Source: Pseudomonas canadensis (GTDB taxonomy: Bacteria > Pseudomonadota > Gammaproteobacteria > Pseudomonadales > Pseudomonadaceae). From it: a DNA stretch of 64,000 bases. Where the stretch lies: positions 424,009-488,008 of the forward strand of contig NZ_AYTD01000013.1 in NCBI RefSeq assembly GCF_000503215.1, in the 5' to 3' direction. Numbering within the stretch: position 1 is the stretch's first letter; the number at the start of each line of letters is the position of its first letter. The notes under the pieces were generated by a model. It worked only from the letters and a program-made list of their open reading frames with translations. It did not search any database and had not been told where the DNA came from. Positions 36,373 through 46,823 of the stretch are shown here, in pieces. Both the position numbers and the translations under genes were made by a program.

Positions 36373-37459
36373 TGAACTGTTCTCCGTAGGTGTTGAAGCC
36401 CATCACCCGCTGGTCGCGCAAATACCCGCCGATCTGTTCCAGGTTGCCGGTGTCTTCCAGTTCCAGGCGGCGCAGGAAGCAATCGCAGCCGATGGTCAGC
36501 AACAGGTCGCCAAGGCGCGCTTGCAGGCCGTCGAACAGGGTTTCCAGATTGGGCAGGATCGGGCCAGGCTTCATGACGGTGAGCACGATGCCGTTTTCCA
36601 CCGCGCAGTAGAAACTCAGGCTGAGGTCGGCGTGTACTTGCTGGATCGAGCGCACGTAGTACTGATCGTGAATGCGCACCGCCAGCGGGTGGGCGGCGAA
36701 GACGCGATGGTCGAGGTCGGCCACTGCCACGCCGATATGCCGTGCGTACTCTTCGGCAGCGGGCTCGGCGTTGAGTTCGAAGACGCGGCGTGACGGGCTG
36801 TCGGCGCCGGTGACCACCAGCTTTTCCGTGCGCGGCAGGATGTGGTGCGTGGTGAACACCTCGAAATCCAACCAGGTATTGACCAGCACCACCACCGCCG
36901 CGCCACTGTGGAATACACCGTTGAAATACACGTGGGTGTGGGTGAGGAAGTTGTCGTCACCGGCCGAGCCGCCGAAGTGCGGGATATCCCCGAGGGCCGC
37001 ACTGAGCGCGGCCAATACCATTTCTTCGCGGCTGGACAGGCCGTCAAGCAAAGTCAGGGCAAACGTGTTGCCCTTGATCGGCGCCAGGGTATTGCTACGG
37101 CAACCGCCCACCAGTCGCTCGACCATGTCCTGGGCGTTGATCAGGTTGAAATGCTCCACCTGGTCGATGAGTTCGGTGGCGATGGAAAAGTGCGCATGGT
37201 TGAAGCCGACTGCCGTGATGCAGTTGCGACCGTAGCCTTGGGGGGTGATCTCACCGGCACTGGTGCAGCCAACCACTCGCACATTGCCGAAGCACTGTTG
37301 CAAGGCCTGGCCCAGGACCTGTAGATCGTAGGACGCCGAGCAGAAAAACAGCACGAAACCCAGGTACGGATGCAGCAGTTGCCGCGCCAGTTCCTCGGCG
37401 GCCTGCCCGGCATCCGTGGCCTGGGACATGGCGCTGACTACGCCTTCACTGTTGTGCAT
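36314..37459 (-). CDS. nosP: FIST-domain nitric oxide sensor NosP
   Basis: The 381-residue protein has FIST_N and FIST_C domains; visible FIST features include VVGCTSAGEI near the start and FGGSAGDDN in the middle. Its place directly upstream of nahK matches the nosP-nahK pair of P. aeruginosa, where NosP binds NO through haem and inhibits NahK. ATG 37459 is preceded by GGGGGAG 7 nt upstream; 47 further in-frame codons were rejected. A CTACTT box lies 56-70 bp upstream. Confidence 0.88.
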   Translation of the reverse strand: MHNSEGVVSAMSQATDAGQAAEELARQLLHPYLGFVLFFCSASYDLQVLGQALQQCFGNVRVVGCTSAGEITPQGYGRNCITAVGFNHAHFSIATELIDQVEHFNLINAQDMVERLVGGCRSNTLAPIKGNTFALTLLDGLSSREEMVLAALSAALGDIPHFGGSAGDDNFLTHTHVYFNGVFHSGAAVVVLVNTWLDFEVFTTHHILPRTEKLVVTGADSPSRRVFELNAEPAAEEYARHIGVAVADLDHRVFAAHPLAVRIHDQYYVRSIQQVHADLSLSFYCAVENGIVLTVMKPGPILPNLETLFDGLQARLGDLLLTIGCDCFLRRLELEDTGNLEQIGGYLRDQRVMGFNTYGEQFNGMHINQTFTGVAIARGRR

Positions 37460-37514
37460 CGTTGACTCCCCCTCTGAAGCATCAGTGTACGAAGGGCCTG
37501 GGAATGGACCTATG

Positions 37515-37529
37515 CTACTTGGGTACTGG
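37515..37529. promoter_or_regulatory. CTACTT-type box upstream of nosP
   Basis: CTACTTGGGTACTGG matches the box upstream of exaE at 14 of 15 bases, in the same orientation relative to the gene and at a similar distance (56-70 bp here). Confidence 0.55.
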
Positions 37530-37657
37530 GTGGGGGATTCAATGGGATGAATTGCCACTGCCTCTGCAGAGGCCGGCTTGCGCCAATCCGGCACCTGCAA
37601 AGTGAGGGGGACCAGGTGAGGACTGCCGGCAAATTCGATTTAGTCCAGGTCCGGCAC

Positions 37658-38470
37658 TTAGGACGTAAGACCGGCCTTGACCAACATGCCAACGGCCACC
37701 AGTACGCACAGGCTGGCAAACCCCATCTGCAAGGTGCGCGCAGGAATCACCGAACACAGGCGTCGACCGGCCAGCATGCCGACGATGCTCGCGCCGATAA
37801 ACACCCAGCCCACCGATTCGATGCGAACACCGGCATGGAACGCGCCAGCCACACCGACCAAGGAGAGCAGGCTGATCACCATCAAGGAGGTGGCGACGAT
37901 GCCGCGCATCTGCACATCGGTGAGTTGCTTGAACGCCGGCACGATCAGGAAGCCACCGCCCACACCGAGCAGGCCGGATACCGCACCGGTCACCGCGCCG
38001 AGGGCGGCCAGGGTCGCGCTGCATTTGGCGGTCCAGGCGAAGCGCCCGGTCTGCTGATCGAGCATGCAGTTCTTCTGACCCCAGGACGCCGTGCCATGGT
38101 CACTCGGCCCGTCCTCACGTTTTTCACGCTGCAACATGCGCCAGGCCACCAACACCATCAAGCCACTGAACAGCCCCATCAGCAACGCTTCCGGCAGTTG
38201 ATGGGCGAGAAACACCCCCACCGGCGAGAACAACGCACCGAGCAAGGCGATCAACAACGCAGCGCGGTAACGCACCAGGCCATGCCGCAAACCATCGACC
38301 GCTCCCACCGCCGCCGCCGCACCAACCGCAAGCAACGACACCGGCGCGGCCTGGGTCATGCTCAAGCCCAAACCAAGCACCAGCGCCGGCACCCCAAGGA
38401 TGCCGCCGCCCGCGCCGGTCAGGCCCATGACCAGGCCCATCAATAACCCCAACACACTCGCCAGCAGCAT
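37658..38470 (-). CDS. TauE/SafE family sulfite/organosulfonate exporter
   Basis: The 270-residue membrane protein has about eight helices with the duplicated GLTGAGGGILGVPAL and GLLGVGGGFLIVPAF motifs of TauE/SafE. It starts at the base after the sulfide:quinone reductase-like stop and belongs to the same minus-strand operon under BigR. In this context it probably exports sulfite or thiosulfate left from persulfide oxidation. Confidence 0.9.
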   Translation of the reverse strand: MLLASVLGLLMGLVMGLTGAGGGILGVPALVLGLGLSMTQAAPVSLLAVGAAAAVGAVDGLRHGLVRYRAALLIALLGALFSPVGVFLAHQLPEALLMGLFSGLMVLVAWRMLQREKREDGPSDHGTASWGQKNCMLDQQTGRFAWTAKCSATLAALGAVTGAVSGLLGVGGGFLIVPAFKQLTDVQMRGIVATSLMVISLLSLVGVAGAFHAGVRIESVGWVFIGASIVGMLAGRRLCSVIPARTLQMGFASLCVLVAVGMLVKAGLTS

Positions 38471-39715
38471 TCAGTCCACCTTGCTCAGTCGGGTCAGCCA
38501 CTCGCGGCCCTTGAGCATGCCATTCCAGTAGAACCACGGCAGCAAGGTGGCCTTGAGGAACCACATCGAACGCCGCGCCTGGGTCGGGTCCAGGGGAAAG
38601 GTCGGCAGCAGCTTGCCGCCGTAGCCGAACTCTGCCAACACCACCTTGCCCTTCTCCACCGTCAATGGGCAGGAACCATAGCCATCGTATTTGAGCGGCA
38701 GCGGCGCCTGTTTGCGCAGGGCCAGCAGGTTTTCGGCGACCACCACGATCTGCTTGCGCACCGCCGCCGCGGTCTTGGCGTTGGTGGTGCCGCACACGTC
38801 ACCCAGGCCGAAGATGTGTGGGTAACGCAGGTGTTGCAGGCTCTGCGGGTTCACTTCGCACCAGCCGGCGGCGTCGGACAGCGGGCTTTGGCGGATGAAG
38901 TCCGGAGAAACCTGCGGTGGGACCACGTGCAGCAGGTCGAAGGATTTTTCTTCAACGCGGGCATTGCCTTCGGCGTCCTTCACTTCGAACCAGGCCTTAC
39001 GCGCTGGGCCGTCGACTTTCACCAGGTTGGCGTTGAACGCAAGGCGGGCGTTGTACTTCTCCACGTATTTCATCAACGGCGGCACGAAGGTCGCCACGCC
39101 GAACAGCGCGGCACCGGCCAGGTTGAATTCGACGTCGATGTTTTTCAGTACGCCCTGCCTGAGCCAGTGATCGCAGGACAAATACATGGCCTTTTGCGGC
39201 GCGCCTGCGCATTTGATCGGCATGGCTGGCTGGGTGAAGATCGCCTTGCCGCCCTTGAGTTGCTGCACCAGTTGCCAGGTGTAAGCGGCGTGCTGGTAGC
39301 TGTAGTTGGACGTGACGCCATGCTTGCCGAGGGTGTCTTGCAGGCCTTCGATCTTCTCCCAGGCCAGGCGCAGGCCGGGGCAGACGATCAGGTTTTGCCA
39401 GCTGACACGCTGGCCGCTGTCGAGGATCAGGGTCTGCTCGTCGGGCAGTACTTCGGTGACGGCGGCTTGCACCCAGGTAACGCCGTTGGGCAATACATCA
39501 GCCAGCGGGCGGCGGGTCTTTTTCAGGTCATAGGCGCCGCCACCCACCAGGGTCCAGGCGGGCTGGTAGCAATGCTGGTCGCTCGGTTCGATCAGGATGA
39601 TATTCAGGTGCGGGTCGCGCTTGAGCAGGCTGGCCAGCAGGCCAATGCCCGCCGAGCCGCCGCCGATGACTACGATGTCGCCACTGATGGTTGGGCCCCA
39701 GTGTTGGTCGGTCAT
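38471..39715 (-). CDS. Sulfide:quinone oxidoreductase-like flavoprotein
   Basis: The 414-residue FAD protein has the N-terminal [17 protein letters not shown] dinucleotide motif and the second FAD motif [10 protein letters not shown]. The cysteine-bearing segments [10 protein letters not shown] and [12 protein letters not shown] resemble the type II sulfide:quinone oxidoreductases of bacteria with bigR operons. It would oxidise sulfide to persulfide and reduce ubiquinone at the inner membrane. It lies between bigR and the tauE-like gene. Confidence 0.88.
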   Translation of the reverse strand: MTDQHWGPTISGDIVVIGGGSAGIGLLASLLKRDPHLNIILIEPSDQHCYQPAWTLVGGGAYDLKKTRRPLADVLPNGVTWVQAAVTEVLPDEQTLILDSGQRVSWQNLIVCPGLRLAWEKIEGLQDTLGKHGVTSNYSYQHAAYTWQLVQQLKGGKAIFTQPAMPIKCAGAPQKAMYLSCDHWLRQGVLKNIDVEFNLAGAALFGVATFVPPLMKYVEKYNARLAFNANLVKVDGPARKAWFEVKDAEGNARVEEKSFDLLHVVPPQVSPDFIRQSPLSDAAGWCEVNPQSLQHLRYPHIFGLGDVCGTTNAKTAAAVRKQIVVVAENLLALRKQAPLPLKYDGYGSCPLTVEKGKVVLAEFGYGGKLLPTFPLDPTQARRSMWFLKATLLPWFYWNGMLKGREWLTRLSKVD

Positions 39716-39765
39716 GGTCTATCGCCTTTGTCATACATGCACACAAGGGTCGCTGCCGGATGGCG

Positions 39766-40101
39766 TCACGCCCAGCTTTTTATGACCGCGCCGCAGTACA
39801 AGCCGGACAGGGTCTTCATTACTTGAATCACTTCGTGGCTGGCCAACCCGTAGAAGATGTATTTACCTTCCCGACGGGTGGCGACCAACCCTTCGTCACG
39901 CAGGATGCCCAACTGTTGAGACAGCGTGGGCTGGCGCACGCCGGTCAGGGCTTCCAGTTCGCCGACATTGCGCTCGCCCTGGGTCAACTGGCACAGGATC
40001 AACAAACGATCCTCATTGGCCAGTGCCTTGAGCAAGGAGCAGGCCTTGGACGCCGATGCGCGCAACTGGGCGACTTCGCCCTCACTCAGAGTAGATTCCA
40101 T
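39766..40101 (-). CDS. bigR: ArsR family persulfide-responsive repressor BigR
   Basis: The 111-residue winged-helix repressor carries C37 (LLILCQL) and C103 (GLYCGAV), spaced 66 residues apart like the redox pair of BigR/SqrR; these form a disulfide or polysulfide bridge in the presence of sulfide. A third cysteine is C21. ATG 40101 was chosen over an in-frame start 32 codons upstream because homology begins there. It is divergent from blh and heads the SQR-tauE operon. Confidence 0.9.
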   Translation of the reverse strand: MESTLSEGEVAQLRASASKACSLLKALANEDRLLILCQLTQGERNVGELEALTGVRQPTLSQQLGILRDEGLVATRREGKYIFYGLASHEVIQVMKTLSGLYCGAVIKSWA

Positions 40102-40195
40102 TTGCCTCGGGTCCTTTTTGTCACTTAAGCTCAAAACATTATGTGAAAACGTAAACTGATTGTAACTACTTTTTTCTTCATCCGGGACAACCGCC

Positions 40196-41059
40196 ATGCC
40201 AGCGCTGATCCAAGCCTTTCTGGACGAGGCATCGTCGACCTACACCTACGTGGTTTATGAAACCGATGGCGCCCCCTGTGCCATCGTCGATTCGGTGCTC
40301 AACTACGACCCGGCCTCGGGGCGCACCGACACCGCCCAGGCCGACAAGGTCATCCGCTTTGTGCGCGAGCATGGGCTGCAGGTGCAATGGCTGCTGGAAA
40401 CCCACGCCCACGCTGATCACTTGTCTGCCGCGCCATACCTGCGCCGCACGCTGGGTGGCAAGATCGCCATCGGGCAGTCGATCAGCAAAGTGCAGGGCGT
40501 GTTCAAGAACCTGTTCAACCTGGAGCCGGAATTTCGCGTGGATGGCTCGCAGTTCGATCACCTGTTTGCGCCGGATGAGGTGTTTCACATCGGCACGATC
40601 AAGGCCCAGGCCCTGCATGTGCCAGGGCATACCCCGGCGGACATGGCCTATCTGATCGACGACCGACTGATCCTGGTGGGTGACACGCTGTTCATGCCGG
40701 ATGTCGGCACGGCGCGCTGTGATTTCCCTGGCGGCGATGCGCGGCAGTTGTATGCGTCGATGCGCAAGTTGCTGGGCTTTCCCCTGGAAACCGAGTTGTA
40801 CGTCTGCCACGACTACCCGCCTGAAGGCCGTGAGGCAAAGTGCCGGACCACGGTGGCCGAGCAGCGTGCGGGGAATATCCATGTGCATGATGGCGTGGAT
40901 GAAGCCACGTTTGTCGAGATGCGCACCACGCGCGACGCAGGGCTGGGGATGCCGACGCTGTTGCTGCCGGCGATCCAAGTGAATGTGCGGGCGGGGAATA
41001 TGCCGCCGGCGGAGGACAATGGTGTGGTGTACCTGAAGATTCCGGTCAACCACCTCTAA
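40196..41059 (+). CDS. blh: MBL-fold persulfide dioxygenase Blh (ETHE1-like)
   Basis: The 287-residue metallo-beta-lactamase-fold enzyme has [11 protein letters not shown] (HxHxDH), GHTPADM and [21 protein letters not shown], the iron-binding pattern of persulfide dioxygenases. It would oxidise glutathione persulfide to sulfite. It is divergent from bigR; the 94-bp gap is AT-rich but I could not identify a clear BigR operator. Its stop overlaps the bkdR stop by 4 nt on the opposite strand. Confidence 0.9.
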   Translation: MPALIQAFLDEASSTYTYVVYETDGAPCAIVDSVLNYDPASGRTDTAQADKVIRFVREHGLQVQWLLETHAHADHLSAAPYLRRTLGGKIAIGQSISKVQGVFKNLFNLEPEFRVDGSQFDHLFAPDEVFHIGTIKAQALHVPGHTPADMAYLIDDRLILVGDTLFMPDVGTARCDFPGGDARQLYASMRKLLGFPLETELYVCHDYPPEGREAKCRTTVAEQRAGNIHVHDGVDEATFVEMRTTRDAGLGMPTLLLPAIQVNVRAGNMPPAEDNGVVYLKIPVNHL

Positions 41060-41541
41060 CCCAGGTTGATGCCGTTGGCCGGTAGCGGCAATGCGGTTTT
41101 GTAGCGCACCTGTTTCAGGGCGAAGCTGGAGCGGATGTTGGCGACGCCCGGCACCTTGGTCAAAAAGTCCATCATGAAACGCTCCAGCGACTGGATTGTC
41201 GGCACCAGCACCCGGATCAGATAGTCCGGGTCACCGGCCATCAGGTAACACTCCATCACTTCTGGCCGGTCCGAGATCGCGCCTTCGAACTGCTGCAACG
41301 CCAACTCATTCTGCTTTTCCAGGCTAACGTGGATGAACACATTGACGTGCAGCCCCAATAGATCGGCGTCGAGCAGCGTGACTTGGTCACGGATCAAGCC
41401 CAGCTCTTCCATCGCCTTCACCCGGTTGAAACACGGCGTGGGCGACAGGTTCACCGAGCGGGCCAGGTCGGCGTTGGTGATGCGGGCGTTCTCCTGCAGG
41501 GCGTTGAGAATGCCAATATCGGTACGGTCCAGTTTGCGCAT
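41056..41541 (-). CDS. bkdR: Lrp family activator BkdR
   Basis: The 161-residue Lrp/AsnC regulator has an N-terminal helix-turn-helix ([24 protein letters not shown]) and a C-terminal RAM ligand domain. It is divergent from the bkd operon, the arrangement in P. putida, where BkdR activates bkd genes with branched-chain amino acids. The 195-bp gap should hold the BkdR sites. Confidence 0.93.
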   Translation of the reverse strand: MRKLDRTDIGILNALQENARITNADLARSVNLSPTPCFNRVKAMEELGLIRDQVTLLDADLLGLHVNVFIHVSLEKQNELALQQFEGAISDRPEVMECYLMAGDPDYLIRVLVPTIQSLERFMMDFLTKVPGVANIRSSFALKQVRYKTALPLPANGINLG

Positions 41542-41730
41542 GAGACAAAATCACCTGTTTATTATGTTTATGCAGTTTTTTTATCCGCAAATGATCCCGA
41601 GCGCAATGAAACACAGATAAATATTCTTCTACGCCCCGCCTATGATTGTTGTAGGACAAGATTTCTCCTATCCGGAGACTGACTGTCAGCTAGCGCGCCC
41701 ACTACAAGAAATTCACAAGATAGAGCGTAG

Positions 41731-42972
<1,242 letters not shown>

Positions 42973-42973
42973 C

Positions 42974-44032
42974 ATGAACGATCACAACAACAGTATTGAA
43001 GTGGAAACCGCCATGACCACCACCACCATGACCATGATCCAGGCCCTGCGCTCGGCCATGGATGTGATGCTCGAACGAGATGACAACGTGGTGGTGTTTG
43101 GCCAGGACGTCGGTTATTTCGGCGGCGTGTTCCGCTGCACCGAAGGGTTGCAGACCAAATACGGCAGCTCGCGGGTATTTGATGCACCGATCTCCGAGAG
43201 CGGCATTATCGGCGTGGCCGTGGGCATGGGCGCCTATGGCCTGCGCCCGGTGGCCGAGATCCAGTTCGCCGACTACGTCTACCCCGCCACCGACCAGATC
43301 ATCTCCGAAGCGGCGCGCCTGCGTTATCGCTCGGCCGGCCAGTTCACCGCGCCACTGACCATGCGCATGCCGTGCGGCGGTGGCATCTACGGCGGCCAGA
43401 CCCACAGCCAGAGTATCGAAGCGGTGTTCACCCAGGTTTGCGGGTTGCGCACGGTGATGCCGTCGAACCCCTATGACGCCAAGGGCCTGCTGATCGCCTC
43501 CATCGAGAACGATGACCCGGTGATCTTCCTTGAGCCAAAACGCCTGTACAACGGCCCATTCGATGGCCATCACGACCGCCCGGTAACCCCGTGGTCGAAA
43601 CACCCGCAAGCCCAGGTGCCGGACGGTTACTACACCGTGCCGCTGGACGTGGCCGCCATCGTGCGTCCGGGCTCGGCCGTTACCGTGCTGACCTATGGCA
43701 CCACCGTGTATGTGTCGCAAGTTGCCGCCGAAGAAACCGGCATCGACGCCGAGGTCATCGACCTGCGCAGCCTGTGGCCGCTGGACCTGGAAACCATCGT
43801 CAAATCCGTGAAGAAGACCGGCCGTTGCGTGGTGGTGCATGAAGCCACCCGCACCTGCGGCTTTGGTGCCGAGTTGGTGTCACTGGTGCAAGAACACTGC
43901 TTCCACCACCTGGAAGCGCCGATCGAACGCGTCACCGGTTGGGACACCCCCTACCCGCACGCGCAAGAGTGGGCGTATTTCCCAGGGCCGTCCCGAGTGG
44001 GCGCGGCGTTGAAACGGGTCATGGAGGTCTGA
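42974..44032 (+). CDS. bkdA2: Branched-chain 2-oxoacid dehydrogenase E1 beta
   Basis: The 352-residue subunit completes the E1 heterotetramer. It shows the transketolase pyrimidine domain (VFGQDVGYFGG, FDAPISESGIIGVAVGMG with the catalytic-type Glu) and the C-terminal domain (DLRSLWPLDLETI). The N-terminus MNDHNNSIEVETAM is like that of P. putida BkdA2. Stop and bkdB ATG are directly adjacent. Confidence 0.95.
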   Translation: MNDHNNSIEVETAMTTTTMTMIQALRSAMDVMLERDDNVVVFGQDVGYFGGVFRCTEGLQTKYGSSRVFDAPISESGIIGVAVGMGAYGLRPVAEIQFADYVYPATDQIISEAARLRYRSAGQFTAPLTMRMPCGGGIYGGQTHSQSIEAVFTQVCGLRTVMPSNPYDAKGLLIASIENDDPVIFLEPKRLYNGPFDGHHDRPVTPWSKHPQAQVPDGYYTVPLDVAAIVRPGSAVTVLTYGTTVYVSQVAAEETGIDAEVIDLRSLWPLDLETIVKSVKKTGRCVVVHEATRTCGFGAELVSLVQEHCFHHLEAPIERVTGWDTPYPHAQEWAYFPGPSRVGAALKRVMEV

Positions 44033-45292
44033 ATGGGCACGCACGTTATCAAGATGCCGGACATTGGCGAAGGCATCGCGGAAGTTGAACTGTCGGTGTG
44101 GCATGTAAAGGTCGGTGACATGGTCGTGGAAGACCAGGTGCTGGCGGATGTAATGACCGACAAGGCGATGGTGGACATTCCCTCGCCCGTGCACGGCAAG
44201 GTGATTTCCCTCGGCGGCGAGCCGGGTGAAGTCATGGCCGTGGGCAGTATTCTGATCAGTATCGAAGTGGAAGGTGCGGGCAATGCCAAGGAAGCGCCCG
44301 CCGAGAAGGAAACGCCGAAGGCCACCCCTGTGGTTGAGGCCAAGCCTGCGCCGGTGGCGGTTGAAAGCAAACCTGCACCGGTTATCGCAGCCCAGGCGCC
44401 TGTGGCACGTGAAGCCGACGAACGCCCGCTGGCCTCCCCGGCCGTGCGCAAACACGCATTGGACGCCGGGATTCAACTGCGTCTGGTCCAGGGCACTGGC
44501 CCGGCGGGCCGGATCCTGCACGAAGATTTGGAGGCTTTCTTGCTCCAGGGTCCGACGCAGAATAAAACCGCTGCCAACCCTTACGCCGAACGCCACACCG
44601 AAGAACAGATCCCGGTGATCGGCATGCGCCGCAAGATCGCCCAGCGCATGCAGGACGCCACCCGTCGTGCCGCGCATTTCAGCTATGTGGAAGAGATCGA
44701 CGTCACCGCCCTCGACGAGTTGCGCGTGCACCTCAACGAGAAGCACGGCACCACACGCGGCAAGCTGACCCTGCTGCCATTCATCGTGCGCGCCATGGTG
44801 GTGGCACTGCGTGACTTCCCGCAGATCAACGCGCGTTACGACGACGAGGCCCAGGTCATCACCCGCCTCGGCGCCGTGCACGTGGGCGTCGCCACCCAGA
44901 GCGATGTTGGCTTGATGGTGCCGGTGGTGCGTCACGCCGAGGCCCGCAGCCTGTGGGGCAATGCCGAAGAAATCGCACGTTTGGCCACGGCTGCGCGCAA
45001 TGGCAAGGCCAGCCGTGACGAGCTGTCGGGCTCGACTATCACCCTGACCAGCCTGGGAGCCTTGGGCGGCATCGTCAGCACACCGGTGCTGAACCTGCCG
45101 GAAGTGGCGATTGTTGGCGTCAACCGTATCGTGGAACGGCCGATGGTGATCAAGGGCCAGATCGTGGTGCGCAAGATGATGAACCTCTCCAGTTCCTTCG
45201 ATCACCGCGTGGTCGATGGCATGGACGCGGCGCAATTCATCCAGGCCATTCGCGGCCTGCTCGAACAACCCGCCAGCCTGTTCCTGGAGTAA
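44033..45292 (+). CDS. bkdB: Branched-chain 2-oxoacid dehydrogenase E2 (dihydrolipoyl transacylase)
   Basis: The 419-residue E2 has one lipoyl domain with the modified lysine in VMTDKAMVDIPS (about residue 44), an Ala/Pro-rich linker, a peripheral-subunit-binding domain (RPLASPAVRKHALDAG) and a catalytic acyltransferase domain ending with the SFDHRVVDG motif. It transfers the acyl group to CoA. Confidence 0.95.
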   Translation: MGTHVIKMPDIGEGIAEVELSVWHVKVGDMVVEDQVLADVMTDKAMVDIPSPVHGKVISLGGEPGEVMAVGSILISIEVEGAGNAKEAPAEKETPKATPVVEAKPAPVAVESKPAPVIAAQAPVAREADERPLASPAVRKHALDAGIQLRLVQGTGPAGRILHEDLEAFLLQGPTQNKTAANPYAERHTEEQIPVIGMRRKIAQRMQDATRRAAHFSYVEEIDVTALDELRVHLNEKHGTTRGKLTLLPFIVRAMVVALRDFPQINARYDDEAQVITRLGAVHVGVATQSDVGLMVPVVRHAEARSLWGNAEEIARLATAARNGKASRDELSGSTITLTSLGALGGIVSTPVLNLPEVAIVGVNRIVERPMVIKGQIVVRKMMNLSSSFDHRVVDGMDAAQFIQAIRGLLEQPASLFLE

Positions 45293-45295
45293 GGC

Positions 45296-46675
45296 ATGAC
45301 GCAGACATTGAGTACCACGCTGCTGATCATCGGCGGCGGCCCTGGCGGTTATGTGGCAGCGATCCGTGCCGGGCAACTGGGCATTCCGACCATCCTGGTG
45401 GAAGGCCAGGCGCTCGGCGGCACGTGCCTGAATATCGGCTGCATCCCATCCAAGGCCTTGATCCACGTGGCCGAGCAGTTCCAGCAAACCATCCACCACA
45501 GCCAGGGTTCGCAATTGGGCATCGAAGTGAATGTGCCGACCCTGGACATCCGCAAAAGCGTGGAATGGAAAGACGGCATTGTTGACCGCCTGACCACCGG
45601 CGTCGCCGCCTTGCTGAAGAAACACAAAGTGCAAGTGATCCACGGCTGGGCCAAGGTGGTGGACGGCAAGACCGTCGACGTCGGCGACCAGCGCATCCAG
45701 TGCGAACACTTGCTGCTGGCCACCGGCTCGAAAAGCGTCAACCTGCCGATGCTGCCGATTGGCGGGCCGATCATTTCGTCCACCGAAGCCCTTGCGCCGA
45801 AAAGCGTGCCCAAGCGCCTGATCGTGGTCGGTGGCGGTTACATCGGCCTGGAACTGGGCATCGCTTATCGCAAGCTCGGCGCCGACGTGAGTGTGGTCGA
45901 AGCACAGGATCGCATCCTGCCGGCCTATGACGCTGAGCTAACGCAGCCGGTGAACGAATCCCTCAAGCTACTGGACGTGAAGCTGTACCTCAAGCACAGC
46001 GTCACGGGTTTTGCCGATGGCAGCCTGCAAGTACGCGACCCGAATGGCGACACCCTGTCGCTGGCAACCGATCAGGTGCTGGTTGCCGTTGGTCGCAAAC
46101 CCAACACCCAGGGCTGGAACCTTGAGGCGCTGAACCTGGAGATGAACGGCGCGGCGATCAAGATCGACAGCCGCTGCCAGACCAGCATGCGCAACGTGTA
46201 TGCCATCGGCGACCTGAGCGGCGAGCCGATGCTCGCGCACCGAGCGATGGCCCAAGGCGAGATGGTGGCCGAACTGATCAGCGGTAAACCCCGCGAATTC
46301 AACCCGGCCGCGATCCCGGCGGTGTGCTTTACCGACCCGGAACTGGTGGTGGTCGGCAAGACCCCGGATGACGCCAAGGCCGCCGGATTGGATTGCATCG
46401 TGTCGAGCTTCCCGTTCGCGGCCAATGGCCGGGCGATGACCCTGGAGTCCAAAACCGGCTTCGTCCGGGTGGTGGCGCGACGCGACAACCACCTGATCGT
46501 CGGCTGGCAGGCCGTGGGGATTGGTGTCTCGGAACTGTCCACCGCCTTTGGCCTGAGCCTGGAGATGGGTTCGCGCCTGGAAGACGTGGCCGGGACCATC
46601 CACGCCCATCCGACGCTCGGTGAAGCCGTGCAGGAGGCCGCGTTAAGGGCCCTGGGCCACGCGTTGCACCTGTAA
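45296..46675 (+). CDS. lpdV: Dihydrolipoamide dehydrogenase, Val-specific (LpdV)
   Basis: The 459-residue flavoprotein has FAD motif [16 protein letters not shown], the redox-active disulfide [15 protein letters not shown] (C-x4-C), NAD motif [12 protein letters not shown] and a C-terminal His-Glu dyad in HAHPTLGE. It reoxidises the E2 lipoyl group. It closes the bkd operon, which is followed by a REP doublet. Confidence 0.95.
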   Translation: MTQTLSTTLLIIGGGPGGYVAAIRAGQLGIPTILVEGQALGGTCLNIGCIPSKALIHVAEQFQQTIHHSQGSQLGIEVNVPTLDIRKSVEWKDGIVDRLTTGVAALLKKHKVQVIHGWAKVVDGKTVDVGDQRIQCEHLLLATGSKSVNLPMLPIGGPIISSTEALAPKSVPKRLIVVGGGYIGLELGIAYRKLGADVSVVEAQDRILPAYDAELTQPVNESLKLLDVKLYLKHSVTGFADGSLQVRDPNGDTLSLATDQVLVAVGRKPNTQGWNLEALNLEMNGAAIKIDSRCQTSMRNVYAIGDLSGEPMLAHRAMAQGEMVAELISGKPREFNPAAIPAVCFTDPELVVVGKTPDDAKAAGLDCIVSSFPFAANGRAMTLESKTGFVRVVARRDNHLIVGWQAVGIGVSELSTAFGLSLEMGSRLEDVAGTIHAHPTLGEAVQEAALRALGHALHL

Positions 46676-46686
46676 ACACAACCCCG

Positions 46687-46751
46687 GTAGGAGCCGGCTT
46701 GCCGGCGATGGCGTTTTCAAGGTCACCCTCGCCGGCAAGCCGGCTCCTACA
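46687..46751. repeat. REP doublet downstream of lpdV
   Basis: Near-perfect arms GTAGGAGCCGGCTTGCCGGC and GCCGGCAAGCCGGCTCCTAC are separated by about 25 bases, one of the shortest doublets in the window. Confidence 0.85.
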
Positions 46752-46823
46752 AACCCGCCGCAGAATGAAGTATTGTTGCGCCCATCCAGAAAAAAACCGA
46801 CTTGACCAACGATAGAGGGTGTC

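Noticed and set aside
36373-36400. A later start for nahK to avoid the 59-nt overlap with nosP
   Set aside because: The ATG at 36372 has GGAG at a good distance, and the next in-frame ATG, 48 codons later, does not.
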